Shown here: positions 9,991 to 21,347 of the stretch, piece by piece
Position numbering within the stretch: the first letter of the stretch is position 1
Layout: the number at the start of each line of letters is the position of its first letter
Assembly (NCBI RefSeq): GCF_003605385.1
Contig: NZ_QYTV02000001.1
Coordinates: 150,946 to 214,945, forward strand
Source of the DNA: Siminovitchia acidinfaciens
GTDB taxonomy: Bacteria > Bacillota > Bacilli > Bacillales > Bacillaceae_C
DNA: 64,000 nt
Direction: 5' to 3'
The notes under the pieces: generated by a model
Seen by the model: only the letters and a program-made list of their open reading frames with translations
What the model was told of the DNA's origin: nothing
The model's database searches: none
Translations under genes and position numbers: made by a program

Positions 9991-10094
9991 TTGACTTCTT
10001 ACCCCTCAGTATGTAGAATTTTACTTGGGCTCCTCGAAAGAGGACTAACTTACAATACGCAACGCTCCCTTACTTTTGTAGCGGAGCGTTTTTT
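9991..10094 (+). promoter_or_regulatory. pyrG promoter and CTP-sensing attenuator
   Basis: Promoter TTGACT (9991-9996), 17-base spacer, TAGAAT (10014-10019); the likely transcript begins GGGCTCC at 10027. A terminator follows: AACGCTCC (10061-10068) pairs with GGAGCGTT (10083-10090) plus a T-run. In B. subtilis, low CTP makes polymerase add extra G residues after the initial GGG, and this poly-G pairs with a C/U-rich stretch in the terminator's 5' arm. Here CTCCCTT (10065-10071) is that stretch. The same hairpin also ends rpoE transcripts. Confidence 0.85.
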
Positions 10095-10226
10095 ATGTTT
10101 TTGACATGAGGGATACCATTTTTTTGCGGCGTACCGTGGCATAGGCTCTTTGGCCTTCTCGTGCTGAACGGGCGCTTTGCATTTTTGCTTTTTTTGGTTA
10201 TCCGGCTGAAAGATGTGGAAACATAG

Positions 10227-11846
<1,620 letters not shown>

Positions 11847-11853
11847 TAAACCC

Positions 11854-12140
11854 AAAAGCGGAATCGCCTTGATCAGCCCCGACAAGCACAGGACGGTTCC
11901 CGAGGAGGCAGTTCTTCAGCCAAGCGGCTTATTTGAAAACATCTTGAGCAGCTACTTTGAAAATTCTCCATGCAGCTTTGCGACGAGCTGAACGAGACTT
12001 CTTCGAATAAGCTATGGCGCAGGAGCACTTTTGCTTCCTTGCATGCTTGTGACCTCGAGGGGCTAGGCGCTGGCCGCCTCCAATCGCCACGTCCTGTGGC
12101 GTCGGTGGCACTAGGACCTGCTGTCCGTCGGAGCTGGACG
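11854..12140 (+). repeat. Family A repeat downstream of pyrG
   Basis: Starts AAAAGCGGAATCGCC and ends CCGTCGGAGCTGGACG. Contains GACCTCGAGGGGCTAGGCGC and the near-palindromic GCCACGTCCTGTGGCGTCGG module. ATAATAAA occurs at 11843-11850, overlapping the pyrG stop, and again at 12152-12159; these could be duplicated target bases, though they do not touch the apparent repeat borders. Confidence 0.75.
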
Positions 12141-12201
12141 TAGCGGGATATATAATAAAGTAATTCCCATCTTTCATAATTATTTTTTAATACGCTATAA
12201 A

Positions 12202-12229
12202 AAACTGCCCGGAAGTCCCGGGCAGTTTT
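12202..12229 (-). terminator. Terminator, probably bidirectional
   Basis: AAACTGCCCGG/CCGGGCAGTTT, eleven pairs with loop AAGTC. T-runs exist on both strands. On the minus strand it directly follows the ywjG-like gene; on the plus strand it could stop pyrG readthrough. Confidence 0.85.
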
Positions 12230-12749
12230 ATTCATATTCGAATAAAATCTCTTCAATTGTGACTTTCAACGCATGGTAAATATATAAGGCGGCAATCAGG
12301 GAAGGAAAAACAATTCTTGATCCGTCATCTGCAGGCAACAGGGGGCGTATCACGTGCGTATCGATATGGACATCGGCTATCTCGGATAAATCCTCATTAT
12401 TTTCTCCCCTATTTGCTGATACGGAAACGAAAGGAATTCCTTCACCCAAAAGATCTTTGCCTAAGCTGACCGCTTCCGGACAATCTGAAAAGCGCGAGAA
12501 GATAATAACGCGGTCCGTATGGGTCAAATGATTCGCGCTCTTAAAGTCCTCCGCATGGCTCATCGGCTCTGCCCCTTCCAAAGCTTCACGGACAACGCCT
12601 TCCATCTCCCCGATTCCCTTGAGATAAATCTTGCCCTCACCGGCTGGAGCCTGGGCTAAAAGCCTTCCACCGTCTTCCAATGACAATTCTTCTTTATCTT
12701 TTATTTTTAGAAACAACCCTGTTAACTGGGTGGATAACATTTTTAACAT
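12228..12749 (-). CDS. ywjG: DUF2529 (YwjG-like) protein
   Basis: 173 residues. Same position and orientation as B. subtilis ywjG, convergent with pyrG and divergent from spo0F, and similar in the stretches STQLTGLF, EDGGRLLAQA, ADVHIDTHV and FPSLIAALYIYHAL. The pattern suggests a SIS-like fold (sugar-phosphate binding), but no function is established to my knowledge. Its stop lies inside the terminator stem. Confidence 0.85.
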   Translation of the reverse strand: MLKMLSTQLTGLFLKIKDKEELSLEDGGRLLAQAPAGEGKIYLKGIGEMEGVVREALEGAEPMSHAEDFKSANHLTHTDRVIIFSRFSDCPEAVSLGKDLLGEGIPFVSVSANRGENNEDLSEIADVHIDTHVIRPLLPADDGSRIVFPSLIAALYIYHALKVTIEEILFEYE

Positions 12750-12854
12750 GAAAATTTCATCCCTTCATAAACTGATATATTTCATTATAAATGTCTTGAC
12801 TTGGGAAAAAAAGAAAGAGACAGTGGGAGAAGGTGGAAATGATATATATCTTTA

Positions 12855-12903
12855 GAAGGAAATATTGTATTGGATAGCGAAAGTATAAAGATATAACGAC
12901 AAA
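12855..12903 (+). promoter_or_regulatory. SigH-type promoter and possible Spo0A box for spo0F
   Basis: GAAGGAAAT (12855-12863), 12 bases, then AGCGAAAGT (12876-12884) matches the SigH consensus RnAGGAwwW-N12-RnnGAATww with one mismatch in the core. ACGACAAAA at about 12897-12905 resembles a reverse-strand Spo0A box (TTTGTCGTT against TTTGTCGAA). This matches the known SigH and Spo0A control of spo0F. Confidence 0.6.
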
Positions 12904-12987
12904 ATGAAAATATGAAAAAACTGAATCTGAAATTTTTGATTTGAGGTGGTTATTAAAAGTACTAACATGATAAAAAGGGGGATAACA

Positions 12988-13371
12988 TTGAAGGAAAAAG
13001 TGTTGATTGTTGATGATCAATTTGGAATTCGGACATTGTTGAATGAAGTTTTGTCAAAAGAAGGATATAAGATTTATCAGGCAGCCAATGGCTTGCAGGC
13101 ATTGAATGTCACAAAACAGCATGCACCGGACCTGGTTCTTTTGGATATGAAGATCCCAGGGATGGATGGACTAGAAATTTTAAAAAAAATGAAAGAGATC
13201 GATCCGCATATTAAAGTCATTATCATGACAGCATATGGTGAACTGGACCTCATTGAAAAAACGAAAAAATTAGGGGCACTTGCCCATTTTCCGAAACCGT
13301 TTGATATCGAAGAGATTCGTTCGGCTGTGAAAAAATATTTGTTGGTGAATTCCAACCGTACGGCTACATAA
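12988..13371 (+). CDS. spo0F: Sporulation phosphorelay response regulator Spo0F
   Basis: 127 residues from TTG 12988, six bases after GGGGG; the longer frame from 12946 lacks a ribosome site and exceeds the family length. A lone receiver domain: acidic pocket VDDQ (Asp9, Asp10), phosphoacceptor Asp53 in [11 protein letters not shown], Thr in MTAYGE and Lys in FPKPFD. No output domain, as expected. It receives phosphate from sporulation kinases and passes it to Spo0B. Confidence 0.95.
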   Translation: MKEKVLIVDDQFGIRTLLNEVLSKEGYKIYQAANGLQALNVTKQHAPDLVLLDMKIPGMDGLEILKKMKEIDPHIKVIIMTAYGELDLIEKTKKLGALAHFPKPFDIEEIRSAVKKYLLVNSNRTAT

Positions 13372-13383
13372 AATATGAGGTGT

Positions 13384-13412
13384 AAACAATACCCACAACG
13401 ATGGTATTGTTT
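13384..13412 (+). terminator. Hairpin downstream of spo0F
   Basis: AAACAATACC pairs perfectly with GGTATTGTTT around a nine-base loop. The T-run is short, so termination may be partial. Confidence 0.5.
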
Positions 13413-13459
13413 GAAATAATTTGATATGATGATACTGCCAAAATGACTGATGTTTTTTT

Positions 13460-13480
13460 ATTGGGCGCAGCCCAATTTTA
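13460..13480 (+). terminator. Hairpin upstream of fbaA
   Basis: ATTGGGC/GCCCAAT with loop GCA followed by TTTTA. It lies four bases before the fbaA ribosome site AAAGGAGG, so it could be either a weak terminator of spo0F transcripts or a 5' structure of the fbaA message. Confidence 0.45.
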
Positions 13481-13496
13481 AAGGAGGAAAAAGATT

Positions 13497-14360
13497 TTGC
13501 CTTTAGTATCAATGAGAGAGATGTTACATAAAGCGAATGAAGGGAAATATGCAGTTGGCCAATTCAATCTGAACAATCTTGAATTTACTCAGGCTATTCT
13601 GCAGGCGGCACAAGAGGAAAAATCACCTGTCATTCTAGGGGTTTCCGAAGGTGCAGCGCGCTATATGGGAGGCTTCAAACTTGTAGTTGGAATGGTCGAA
13701 GCTCTTATGGAGGAATACGGTGTAACTGTACCGGTAGCCATCCATTTGGATCACGGTTCCAGCTTCGAAATGTGTGCCAAAGCAATTCATGCAGGCTTTA
13801 CCTCCGTCATGATTGACGGCTCACACCTGCCGCTTGATGAAAACATTGCACTGACAAAGAAAGTGGTTGAGCTTGCTCATATGTTTGGCGTCTCTGTAGA
13901 AGCCGAACTAGGAAGAATCGGCGGCCAGGAAGATGACCTGACAGTCGACGATGCTGAAGCATCCTATGCGATTCCTGAAGAATGCGACAAGCTTGTCCGT
14001 GAAACAAATGTGGACTGCTTCGCGCCTGCTCTCGGTTCTGTCCATGGACCATACAAAGGAGAGCCGAACCTAGGGTTCGATCGAATGGAAGAAGTCATGA
14101 ACTTAACAGGTGTGCCGCTCGTTCTCCATGGAGGAACAGGCATTCCGTTAAAGGATATTCAAAGAGCGATTTCCTTAGGAACAGCCAAAATTAACGTAAA
14201 TACGGAAAACCAGATGTCTTCCGCAAAGCGTGTGCGTGAAGTGCTCGCAGAAAATCCTGAAATGTATGATCCTCGTAAGTTTTTGGGCCCTGCAAGGGAA
14301 GCGATTAAAGAAACTGTCATTGGAAAAATGAGAGATTTCGGATCTTCAGGAAAAGCGTAA
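13497..14360 (+). CDS. fbaA: Class II fructose-bisphosphate aldolase
   Basis: 287 residues from TTG 13497 with AAAGGAGG upstream. Zn-binding HLDHGSS (His83, His86), a second site around [10 protein letters not shown], and phosphate-binding LVLHGGTGI and [10 protein letters not shown] define the class II enzyme. It cleaves fructose-1,6-bisphosphate to dihydroxyacetone phosphate and glyceraldehyde-3-phosphate, and runs in reverse for gluconeogenesis. Sits with transaldolase and glpX, grouping central carbon enzymes. Confidence 0.97.
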   Translation: MPLVSMREMLHKANEGKYAVGQFNLNNLEFTQAILQAAQEEKSPVILGVSEGAARYMGGFKLVVGMVEALMEEYGVTVPVAIHLDHGSSFEMCAKAIHAGFTSVMIDGSHLPLDENIALTKKVVELAHMFGVSVEAELGRIGGQEDDLTVDDAEASYAIPEECDKLVRETNVDCFAPALGSVHGPYKGEPNLGFDRMEEVMNLTGVPLVLHGGTGIPLKDIQRAISLGTAKINVNTENQMSSAKRVREVLAENPEMYDPRKFLGPAREAIKETVIGKMRDFGSSGKA

Positions 14361-14394
14361 ACGCCTTATAAAAACTATAGAAATAGAGAACAAT

Positions 14395-14424
14395 GAAACC
14401 GCCTGGCTTATCTATGGCGGTTTC
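14395..14424 (+). terminator. Hairpin downstream of fbaA
   Basis: GAAACCGCC pairs with GGCGGTTTC across a 12-base loop. The following bases are only moderately T-rich. Confidence 0.6.
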
Positions 14425-14444
14425 CATATTATATAAAGAAAAGC

Positions 14445-14515
14445 GCAAGGCGCCTGGAGCTAGACAATAAAAGAAGCGCAGCGCACTTAGAATGAGACAG
14501 CTAGACAAAACATTA
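14445..14515 (+). repeat. Minimal family A units
   Basis: AAAAGCGCAAGGCGCC, TGGAGCTAGACAATAA, then AAGAAGCGCAGCGCAC and GACAGCTAGACA. These look like the two ends of family A joined with almost no internal cargo, and a second degraded unit behind. It ends just before the fsa ribosome site. Confidence 0.7.
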
Positions 14516-14532
14516 AAAAGGAGTTGTACCCA

Positions 14533-15177
14533 TTGAAATTTTTTCTTGATACTGCCAACCTTAATGAAATAGAGAAAGCGATTGAATTTGGGCTCATTGA
14601 CGGAGTCACAACAAACCCTTCATTGGTCGCAAAAGAAGATGTTTCATTTCATGAGCGCCTAAAAGAAATTACAAAAGTTGTTCCCGGATCCGTCAGTGCT
14701 GAAGTGATCGCGCTAGATACGGATGGGATGGTTAAAGAAGGAATGGAGCTGGCAGCCATCGCTCCGAATATTACGGTGAAAATCCCTATGACCCATGATG
14801 GGATGAAAGCTGTGAGTATTCTTTCCAAAGAAAATATTAAAACGAATGTTACTCTTATTTTTAACTCCAATCAAGCTCTCGTTGCAGCTCGCGCAGGAGC
14901 CACTTATGTTTCTCCATTCATCGGCCGCCTGGATGATATCGGCCACAGCGGGGCGGAGGTCATCTCTGAGATTGCGGATATCTATGCCATTCACAATCTC
15001 GATACTCAAATCATTGCTGCATCCATTCGCCATCCTCAGCATGTGACAGAAGCTGCATTAAATGGTGCGCATATTGCGACACTTCCGTACAAAGTGCTTG
15101 TACAGCTGTTTAAACATCCGTTGACAGATTGGGGAATTGAATCCTTTATCCGTGATTGGGAAGCCAGAAATAAGTAA
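14533..15177 (+). CDS. fsa: Fructose-6-phosphate aldolase/transaldolase-like protein
   Basis: 214 residues from TTG 14533, nine bases after AAGGAG; the TTG at 14524 touches the ribosome site and is rejected. Starts [16 protein letters not shown] and continues [12 protein letters not shown], as in B. subtilis YwjH. The Schiff-base Lys is expected in TVKIPMT. The family is small TalC/MipB-type transaldolase; whether it acts in the pentose phosphate pathway or as an aldolase cannot be told from sequence. Confidence 0.9.
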   Translation: MKFFLDTANLNEIEKAIEFGLIDGVTTNPSLVAKEDVSFHERLKEITKVVPGSVSAEVIALDTDGMVKEGMELAAIAPNITVKIPMTHDGMKAVSILSKENIKTNVTLIFNSNQALVAARAGATYVSPFIGRLDDIGHSGAEVISEIADIYAIHNLDTQIIAASIRHPQHVTEAALNGAHIATLPYKVLVQLFKHPLTDWGIESFIRDWEARNK

Positions 15178-15263
15178 TAATTTTCATGTTTAGTCATCCG
15201 AACCTACATGTTTCGCCTAATTTTGTTTATAATAAGGGGTATAATGCCTTTTTTTGAAATTAA

Positions 15264-15623
15264 AGAAAGTATAAAGTTAGACAGGGTTTCTATTCAAACG
15301 AGGATTCGTTATGTCTAGCTCCGACGGACAGGAGGTCCTAGTGCCACCGATGTACAGGGAGTACTAGTGCAAGCGAAGCGACAGGATGTCGCGTCCTGAG
15401 GCGGCCAGGCGCCTTCGGCTCGAGTCACAAGCTGCAAGGAAGCTTATTCAGGATGAATGTGTTCCTGCGGCCTATTCGAGGTAGCGCAAGCTTCCCTCTT
15501 CGCAAAGCCGCAAGAAACAATTCAGTAAGTTGAAACCAGCTGATTTGCTGGGGTGGCTGAAAATCTGCCTCCTTGCAATTCGTTTTGTGCTTGTCGCTTA
15601 AGGCTGCGCGCCTTGCACTTTTC
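15264..15623 (-). repeat. Family A repeat, long form, upstream of murZ
   Basis: Begins AGAAAGTATAAAGTTAGAC, reaches TGTCTAGCTCCGACGGACAG and ends GCGCGCCTTGCACTTTTC. The same extended left segment and order of modules occur in the copy at 29312-29704. Modules include GGTCCTAGTGCCACCGATG, CCTGAGGCGGCCAGGCGCC, CTCGAGTCACAAG and CTTGTGCTTGTCG-like text. It ends about 25 bases before the murZ ribosome site, so it must contain or displace the murZ promoter. Confidence 0.8.
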
Positions 15624-15663
15624 TTTAATAATTATACTTAACAGGCGTGAAAGGAAGTCAAAG

Positions 15664-16950
15664 ATGGAGAAGCTAAAGATTGCTGGCGGTTACCCGTTAA
15701 AAGGAACAATAAAAGTAAGCGGTGCAAAGAACAGTGCTGTCGCACTTATACCAGCTACCATTCTGGCAGATTCCCCTGTAAAAATTGAGGGTTTACCTGA
15801 CATTTCGGATGTAGATTCGTTGAGCGGCTTATTGGAAGAAATCGGCGGAAAGGTTAAGCTGGACAATGATGTTATGCACGTGGACCCGAGTCAAATGATT
15901 TCAATGCCCTTGCCGAACGGAAAAGTGAAAAAGCTTAGGGCATCTTATTACTTGATGGGGGCTATGCTCGGACGTTTCAAGAAAGCAGTCATCGGCTTAC
16001 CGGGCGGCTGCCATCTTGGACCGCGCCCGATCGATCAGCACATTAAAGGATTTGAGGCTCTGGGTGCTAAGGTGACGAATGAACAGGGAGCTTTGTATCT
16101 GAGAGCAGATGAATTGCATGGAGCCCGGATTTATCTTGACGTTGTAAGTGTCGGTGCCACGATTAATATCATGCTGGCAGCTGTGAAAGCAAAAGGACGG
16201 ACAGTGATAGAAAATGCTGCCAAAGAACCGGAAATTATTGATGTAGCGACCCTTTTGACGAACATGGGGGCTAAAATCAAAGGTGCAGGAACGGATGTCA
16301 TCCGGATTGATGGAGTGGATCGCTTGCACGGCTGCCAGCATACAATCATCCCGGACCGTATCGAAGCAGGCACATTTATGATTTTAGGGTCGGCGATCGG
16401 GGCTGGGGTATTGATAGATAATGTTATTCCCCACCACTTGGAGTCTCTCACTGCCAAATTAAGAGAAATGGGTGTTCCTGTCGAAACAAGCGATGAGCAG
16501 GTTTTTATCGGCAAGAGTGAAAGTTTGAAAGCAGTGGACGTAAAGACACTCGTTTATCCAGGCTTCCCAACAGATTTGCAGCAGCCATTCACTGCGCTCT
16601 TGACGAAGGCAGAAGGCTCAGCCATTGTTACCGATACAATCTATTCCGCCCGTTTCAAGCATATTGACGAGCTTCGCCGGATGAACGCCAATATTAAGGT
16701 TGAGGGAAGTTCCGCCATTGTTAACGGCCCTTCTATCCTTCAGGGGGCCAAAGTCAAGGCTTCTGATTTGAGAGCGGGGGCCGCCCTGGTTATTGCAGGG
16801 TTAATGGCTGAGGGAATTACCGAGGTCACCGGTCTTGAGCATATTGATAGGGGCTACAGCGGATTGGTGGAAAAGCTGAATGGTCTCGGTGCTACAATTT
16901 GGCGTGAAAAAATGACAGAACAAGAGATTGAACAGTTGAAAAGTTCCTAA
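15664..16950 (+). CDS. murZ: UDP-N-acetylglucosamine 1-carboxyvinyltransferase 2 (MurZ/MurAB)
   Basis: 428 residues from ATG 15664 with AAAGGAAG upstream; an open GTG-started extension from 15553 is repeat-derived. Transfers enolpyruvyl from PEP to UDP-GlcNAc, the first committed step of peptidoglycan. [13 protein letters not shown] carries the active-site Cys116 that fosfomycin alkylates, and [10 protein letters not shown] contains the N-terminal catalytic Lys. Second paralogue of murAA (43474-44784); its place after fsa matches murAB of B. subtilis. Confidence 0.95.
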   Translation: MEKLKIAGGYPLKGTIKVSGAKNSAVALIPATILADSPVKIEGLPDISDVDSLSGLLEEIGGKVKLDNDVMHVDPSQMISMPLPNGKVKKLRASYYLMGAMLGRFKKAVIGLPGGCHLGPRPIDQHIKGFEALGAKVTNEQGALYLRADELHGARIYLDVVSVGATINIMLAAVKAKGRTVIENAAKEPEIIDVATLLTNMGAKIKGAGTDVIRIDGVDRLHGCQHTIIPDRIEAGTFMILGSAIGAGVLIDNVIPHHLESLTAKLREMGVPVETSDEQVFIGKSESLKAVDVKTLVYPGFPTDLQQPFTALLTKAEGSAIVTDTIYSARFKHIDELRRMNANIKVEGSSAIVNGPSILQGAKVKASDLRAGAALVIAGLMAEGITEVTGLEHIDRGYSGLVEKLNGLGATIWREKMTEQEIEQLKSS

Positions 16951-17071
16951 GTCAATCCATTCTTTCCTATGAATGGCAGATTCTATACGATACAGAAAAT
17001 GGCAGAAATATGATATACTTTTATTTCAGGGCAATCAAAGAAGATTGCAGCCAATGACGGGAGGAAAGTCA

Positions 17072-18037
17072 ATGGAAAGAAGTTTAACAATGGAACTCGT
17101 AAGGGTGACAGAAGCAGCTGCGCTCAAATCTGCAAGATGGATGGGCCGCGGCATGAAAAACGAAGCGGATGATGCAGCTACCTCCGCGATGCGCAATGTT
17201 TTTGATACAATTCCGATGCAAGGTACCGTTGTGATCGGTGAAGGGGAAATGGATGAGGCTCCCATGCTCTATATCGGTGAAAAACTTGGAACAGGACAGG
17301 GTCCGAAGGTCGATGTAGCCGTTGACCCGCTGGAAGGTACTTCGATTGTGGCTTCCGGTGGATGGAATGCTTTGTCTGTAATCGCTATTGCCGATGCTGG
17401 TAATCTTCTTCATGCTCCGGATATGTATATGGAAAAGATTGCTGTCGGACCTGAAGCAGTTGGAACAATCGACTTGAATGCCTCAGTTACGGATAATTTA
17501 AAAGCAGTGGCAAAAGCCAAAAATAAAAATATTGAAGATGTTGTCGCAACTGTACTTAACCGCCCTCGTCATGAAGCGATTATTGCGGAGCTTCGCGAAG
17601 CCGGGGCCCGGATCAAGTTGATTGATAACGGTGATGTCGCCGGAGCAATCAATACAGCTTTTGATCAGACAGGCGTGGATATTTTGTTCGGTACGGGCGG
17701 CGCTCCTGAAGGCGTCATCGCTGCAGCGGCACTTAAGTGCCTGGGCGGTGAGCTTCAAGGTAGACTAGTACCATCTAACGATACTGAAATAGAGCGATGC
17801 AAGAAAATGAATATTGATGTGAATCAGGTATTCAGAATGGAAGATTTGGTGAAAGGCGATGACGCTATTTTTGCTGCCACAGGAGTGACAGACGGCGAAT
17901 TGCTTAAAGGGGTTCAATTCAAAGGCTCTTATGGATCTACCCATTCTATCGTCTTGCGTGCCAAATCCGGTACAATCCGCTTTATCGAAGGCCGCCACAG
18001 TCTTAACAAAAAGCCAAATATGGTTGTGGAATCTTAA
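17072..18037 (+). CDS. glpX: Class II fructose-1,6-bisphosphatase
   Basis: 321 residues from ATG 17072 with GGGAGG seven bases upstream; upstream in-frame starts lack sites. Dephosphorylates fructose-1,6-bisphosphate in gluconeogenesis. Metal-binding landmarks: [11 protein letters not shown] and [11 protein letters not shown], then [11 protein letters not shown]. The length equals the family norm. Confidence 0.95.
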   Translation: MERSLTMELVRVTEAAALKSARWMGRGMKNEADDAATSAMRNVFDTIPMQGTVVIGEGEMDEAPMLYIGEKLGTGQGPKVDVAVDPLEGTSIVASGGWNALSVIAIADAGNLLHAPDMYMEKIAVGPEAVGTIDLNASVTDNLKAVAKAKNKNIEDVVATVLNRPRHEAIIAELREAGARIKLIDNGDVAGAINTAFDQTGVDILFGTGGAPEGVIAAAALKCLGGELQGRLVPSNDTEIERCKKMNIDVNQVFRMEDLVKGDDAIFAATGVTDGELLKGVQFKGSYGSTHSIVLRAKSGTIRFIEGRHSLNKKPNMVVES

Positions 18038-18044
18038 TTTTTTT

Positions 18045-18077
18045 AGGAGGGACAAGTTCCCTCCTTCCTGACTTTTT
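18045..18077 (+). terminator. Terminator downstream of glpX
   Basis: AGGAGGGA pairs with TCCCTCCT (loop CAAGT); a T-run (TTTTTT) follows after a short gap. Confidence 0.6.
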
Positions 18078-18290
18078 TGTTGTTACATAAAGCCATGGTC
18101 AAAATTCTTCCTATTCTTCAAGTGAAATGCACTCAAAACAATCCTTCCACTTTTTCAACACAAAGTTACTTTTACAATATTGACTTCACGAGGATTACAT
18201 AAAAGAAGATTTAATACAGGATGAAAATAAGTGTGCGCAAATTTAAGGTTATGAAAAAAATAATTATTATGAAAAAAGTGTGGTGTAGAA

Positions 18291-19541
18291 ATGGCTGGTT
18301 TAACTATCTCTTCATTGGAAGATATGAAACTGAAAGAATTATATGAACTTGCTCGCGAATACAAAGTTTCCTATTACAGCAAACTGACAAAAAAAGAATT
18401 GATATTTGCCATTTTGAAAGCTCGAGCAGAGCAGGAAGGCTTCTTTTTCATGGAAGGCGTTCTGGAAATTATCCAGTCAGAAGGATTTGGATTCTTAAGG
18501 CCGATTAACTATACGGCAAGCTCTGAAGACATATATATTTCGGCATCCCAGATTCGTCGCTTTGATTTGCGCAACGGTGATAAAGTTTCCGGTAAAGTGC
18601 GTCCGCCTAAGGAAAACGAGCGATATTACGGATTGCTTCATGTGGAAGCGGTCAACGGAGACGATCCGGAGAGCGCGAAGGAACGTGTTCACTTCCCAGC
18701 ATTGACGCCTCTATATCCAGACAGGCAGATTAAGCTTGAAACTACTCCAACGAATTTGTCTACCAGGATCATGGATCTGATTTCCCCGGTTGGTTTCGGT
18801 CAACGTGGTTTGATCGTGGCTCCTCCGAAAGCTGGTAAAACGATGCTGTTGAAATCCATTGCGAATTCAATAACGACGAATCATCCTGAAGCGGAATTGA
18901 TAGTTCTGTTGATTGATGAGCGGCCCGAGGAAGTTACAGATATCGAACGCTCAGTAGATGCAGAGGTTGTCAGCTCCACATTCGATGAAGTTCCTGAAAA
19001 TCATATTAAAGTCGCTGAGCTTGTACTTGAACGCGCTATGCGACTTGTTGAGCATAAACGAGATGTGATTATTTTGATGGACAGTATCACCAGGCTCGCG
19101 CGTGCTTATAACCTTGTTATTCCGCCAAGCGGAAGAACGCTCTCTGGAGGTATTGACCCCGCTGCATTCCACCGTCCGAAACGCTTTTTCGGTGCTGCAC
19201 GTAATATCGAAGAGGGCGGCAGTTTGACCATTTTGGCTACGGCCCTTGTCGATACGGGATCCCGAATGGATGATGTCATCTATGAAGAATTTAAGGGTAC
19301 AGGAAACTTGGAGCTTCATTTGGATCGTTCGCTTGCCGAGAGAAGAATTTTTCCGGCTATCGATATCCGCCGCTCCGGTACAAGGAAAGAGGAACTGCTC
19401 ATTCCAAAAGACCAGCTTGAGAAAATGTGGAAGTTACGTAAAGCAATGTCAGACAGCCCTGACTTTGCCGAAAAATTCCTCCGCAAGCTGAAGCAGACGA
19501 AGTCAAATGAAGAGTTTTTTGAAGCTCTCACAGCAAAATGA
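18291..19541 (+). CDS. rho: Transcription termination factor Rho
   Basis: 416 residues. N-terminal [18 protein letters not shown], cold-shock-like RNA-binding domain ([20 protein letters not shown]), then the RecA-type ATPase with P-loop APPKAGKT, Walker [11 protein letters not shown] and R-loop region [11 protein letters not shown]. Hexameric RNA translocase that ends transcription and suppresses antisense RNA. The ribosome site is weak (GTGTGGTG); a 213-base untranslated region separates it from glpX. Rho is autoregulated in Bacillus, but no specific site is visible. Confidence 0.97.
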   Translation: MAGLTISSLEDMKLKELYELAREYKVSYYSKLTKKELIFAILKARAEQEGFFFMEGVLEIIQSEGFGFLRPINYTASSEDIYISASQIRRFDLRNGDKVSGKVRPPKENERYYGLLHVEAVNGDDPESAKERVHFPALTPLYPDRQIKLETTPTNLSTRIMDLISPVGFGQRGLIVAPPKAGKTMLLKSIANSITTNHPEAELIVLLIDERPEEVTDIERSVDAEVVSSTFDEVPENHIKVAELVLERAMRLVEHKRDVIILMDSITRLARAYNLVIPPSGRTLSGGIDPAAFHRPKRFFGAARNIEEGGSLTILATALVDTGSRMDDVIYEEFKGTGNLELHLDRSLAERRIFPAIDIRRSGTRKEELLIPKDQLEKMWKLRKAMSDSPDFAEKFLRKLKQTKSNEEFFEALTAK

Positions 19542-19568
19542 AATTTTTAAAAAGTTTCTTTTCGAGAA

Positions 19569-19597
19569 TTGCATTTTCATCTTCGCCTTGCTATAAT
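19569..19597 (+). promoter_or_regulatory. SigA promoter of rpmE
   Basis: TTGCAT (19569-19574), 17-base spacer, TATAAT (19592-19597). Gives a leader of about 95 bases before rpmE. Confidence 0.75.
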
Positions 19598-19697
19598 TAA
19601 AAATGTGCTTTTTTAGATTACTGTAGCTTGAGGGCTGCATCGTAATATATAACTCTGTTTCAGCAAATGATTCAGGGCATTAAGGAGATGAAATGTA

Positions 19698-19898
19698 ATG
19701 AAAACAGGAATCCATCCAGAATATAAAAAAGCGACTGTAAAATGCGCATGCGGTAACGAATTCGAAAGCGGCTCTGTAAAAGACAACATCCGTGTGGAAA
19801 TTTGTTCAGCTTGTCACCCATTCTACACTGGACGTCAAAAATTCGCATCTGCGGACGGACGTGTTGATCGCTTTAACAAAAAATACGGACTTAAATAA
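19698..19898 (+). CDS. rpmE: Ribosomal protein bL31, zinc-binding form
   Basis: 66 residues with AAGGAGATG upstream. The KCACG and [10 protein letters not shown] motifs give the four zinc-ligand positions of the C+ form (CxC and CxxC). This is the form that Bacillus replaces with the zinc-free paralogue under zinc starvation. Confidence 0.97.
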   Translation: MKTGIHPEYKKATVKCACGNEFESGSVKDNIRVEICSACHPFYTGRQKFASADGRVDRFNKKYGLK

Positions 19899-19907
19899 TC
19901 GTTTTAA

Positions 19908-19937
19908 AAACAGGCAAGATCGATTGCCTGTTTTTTT
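19908..19937 (+). terminator. Terminator of rpmE
   Basis: AAACAGGCAA/TTGCCTGTTT, ten pairs, followed by seven T. Confidence 0.9.
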
Positions 19938-19949
19938 ATGCCTATTAAG

Positions 19950-20215
19950 AAAAGTGGAAGCGCCCGTTAAGCGACGTACAAACTGGAGTACTCCGCAATG
20001 AGATAAAGGAAACACGGCGACTTGGCCGCCTCAAAGCGCCACATCCTGTGGCTTCGGTGGCACTAGGACATCCTGTCCGTCGGAGCCGATGTTGACTTAT
20101 CGTAGTGCTCTGAAATCACTTCCTTGAAAAACATCCACGCAGAAAAAGCGGAGCTTTTTCGAGGAAAGGAGTGCGAAGTTTGCTAGTCGGTGGGCGCTGG
20201 AGCTGGACAGTCCTT
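19950..20215 (+). repeat. Family A repeat
   Basis: Runs from AAAAGTGGAAGCGCCCG to GGGCGCTGGAGCTGGACAG. Contains GCGACGTACAAACTGG, GAGATAAAGGAAACACGGCG, CCACATCCTGTGGCTTCGG, AGGACATCCTGTCCGTCGG and GTTGACTTATCGTAG. GCCTATTAA (19940-19948) and GCTTATTAA (20216-20224) flank it with one mismatch. Confidence 0.8.
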
Positions 20216-20355
20216 GCTTATTAAAATAATATTTCAATTTCAATCATCGTTGCTAAAGTAAGTTTGTGGATTACTTTTATATAAAAACGCGTAAAAACTG
20301 AAATTGTGGATAAAATTTCAGGAATAATACTGTGGATTGATAGAGGTGTGGATAA

Positions 20356-20973
20356 GTGGAGGTCACCAATCAAAAAGGCTCAATTGAAGTGATTTGCGGC
20401 AGCATGTTTTCCGGTAAAACAGAAGAGTTGATCCGGCGAATTAGAAGGGCGCAATATGCGCGGCAAAATTTGATGGTATTCAAGCCAAAATTGGACGATC
20501 GATACAGTATCAATGAAGTGGTATCCCACAATGGAATCTCCGCTATGGCACAGCCTGTGGATAACGCTGACGACATTTTTAAGTGGGTTCATGCAGATGT
20601 GGATGTTATTGCTGTGGATGAAGCCCAATTCTTTGATGAGAATATTGTGGATGTCGTCAATCAATTGGCAGATTCTGGCCACAGAGTGCTTGTCGCAGGA
20701 TTGGATCAGGATTTCCGCGGTGAGCCGTTTGGCTCTATGCCTCAGTTGCTGGCGATGGCAGAATCCGTGACAAAGCTGCAGGCAGTCTGTGTTGTCTGCG
20801 GAGAATCGGCGAGCCGAACGCAGCGTCTCATTGACGGCGCGCCCGCCTGCTATGACGACCCTATTATTTTAGTTGGGGCATCCGAGGCTTATGAAGCGAG
20901 ATGCCGCCGCCATCATGAGGTGCCTTCAGGGATTAGTGAACATTTAAAACAGCCGGTGAAAAGTGAAGAATAG
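20356..20973 (+). CDS. tdk: Thymidine kinase
   Basis: 205 residues from GTG 20356 with AGAGGTG upstream. Phosphorylates thymidine to dTMP in the salvage pathway. P-loop [12 protein letters not shown], Walker B-like [10 protein letters not shown], and zinc ligands in CVVCGE and the C-terminal CRRHHE. Typical type II (TK1-like) length. Confidence 0.95.
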   Translation: MEVTNQKGSIEVICGSMFSGKTEELIRRIRRAQYARQNLMVFKPKLDDRYSINEVVSHNGISAMAQPVDNADDIFKWVHADVDVIAVDEAQFFDENIVDVVNQLADSGHRVLVAGLDQDFRGEPFGSMPQLLAMAESVTKLQAVCVVCGESASRTQRLIDGAPACYDDPIILVGASEAYEARCRRHHEVPSGISEHLKQPVKSEE

Positions 20974-20985
20974 AATTATCAACAG

Positions 20986-21019
20986 AAAATCCAGCCAAGT
21001 GCTGGATTTTCTTTTTTTT
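20986..21019 (+). terminator. Terminator of tdk
   Basis: AAAATCCAGC/GCTGGATTTT with loop CAAGT, then CTTTTTTTT. Confidence 0.9.
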
Positions 21020-21347
21020 ATTTTATCCACATGTTAATAAAGAACAAAGAACCGCTTTTTGGAAAACCAAGAGCCTACTTTATTCAAATGGCTCTTTTAA
21101 AAGGGATTAAAGGTCTTTCCAAGATGGGTTCTGAAAAAAGTCGGATTTGTATGTTCAACATCCGTATGATACTAGGGGGTAAGCATTTCAGTGGAGAATG
21201 GGTTTGTCCATCTAAAAATGGGCTTGCATATTAGTAAAAACATCTACTGTTTGTAAGAAAATTCTATATAATAGACTTAAGTAAGAAAGCAACAGTGATC
21301 TGCAGCGCTTAATTTTTATTAGATAAAGAGGCGGAGGTGAAATATCA
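21020..21347. other. Intergenic region upstream of the YiaA-type gene
   Basis: No repeat of family A or B is visible. A TATAAT at 21267-21272 could be a -10 box but has no good -35 partner. Nothing else supported. Confidence 0.4.
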
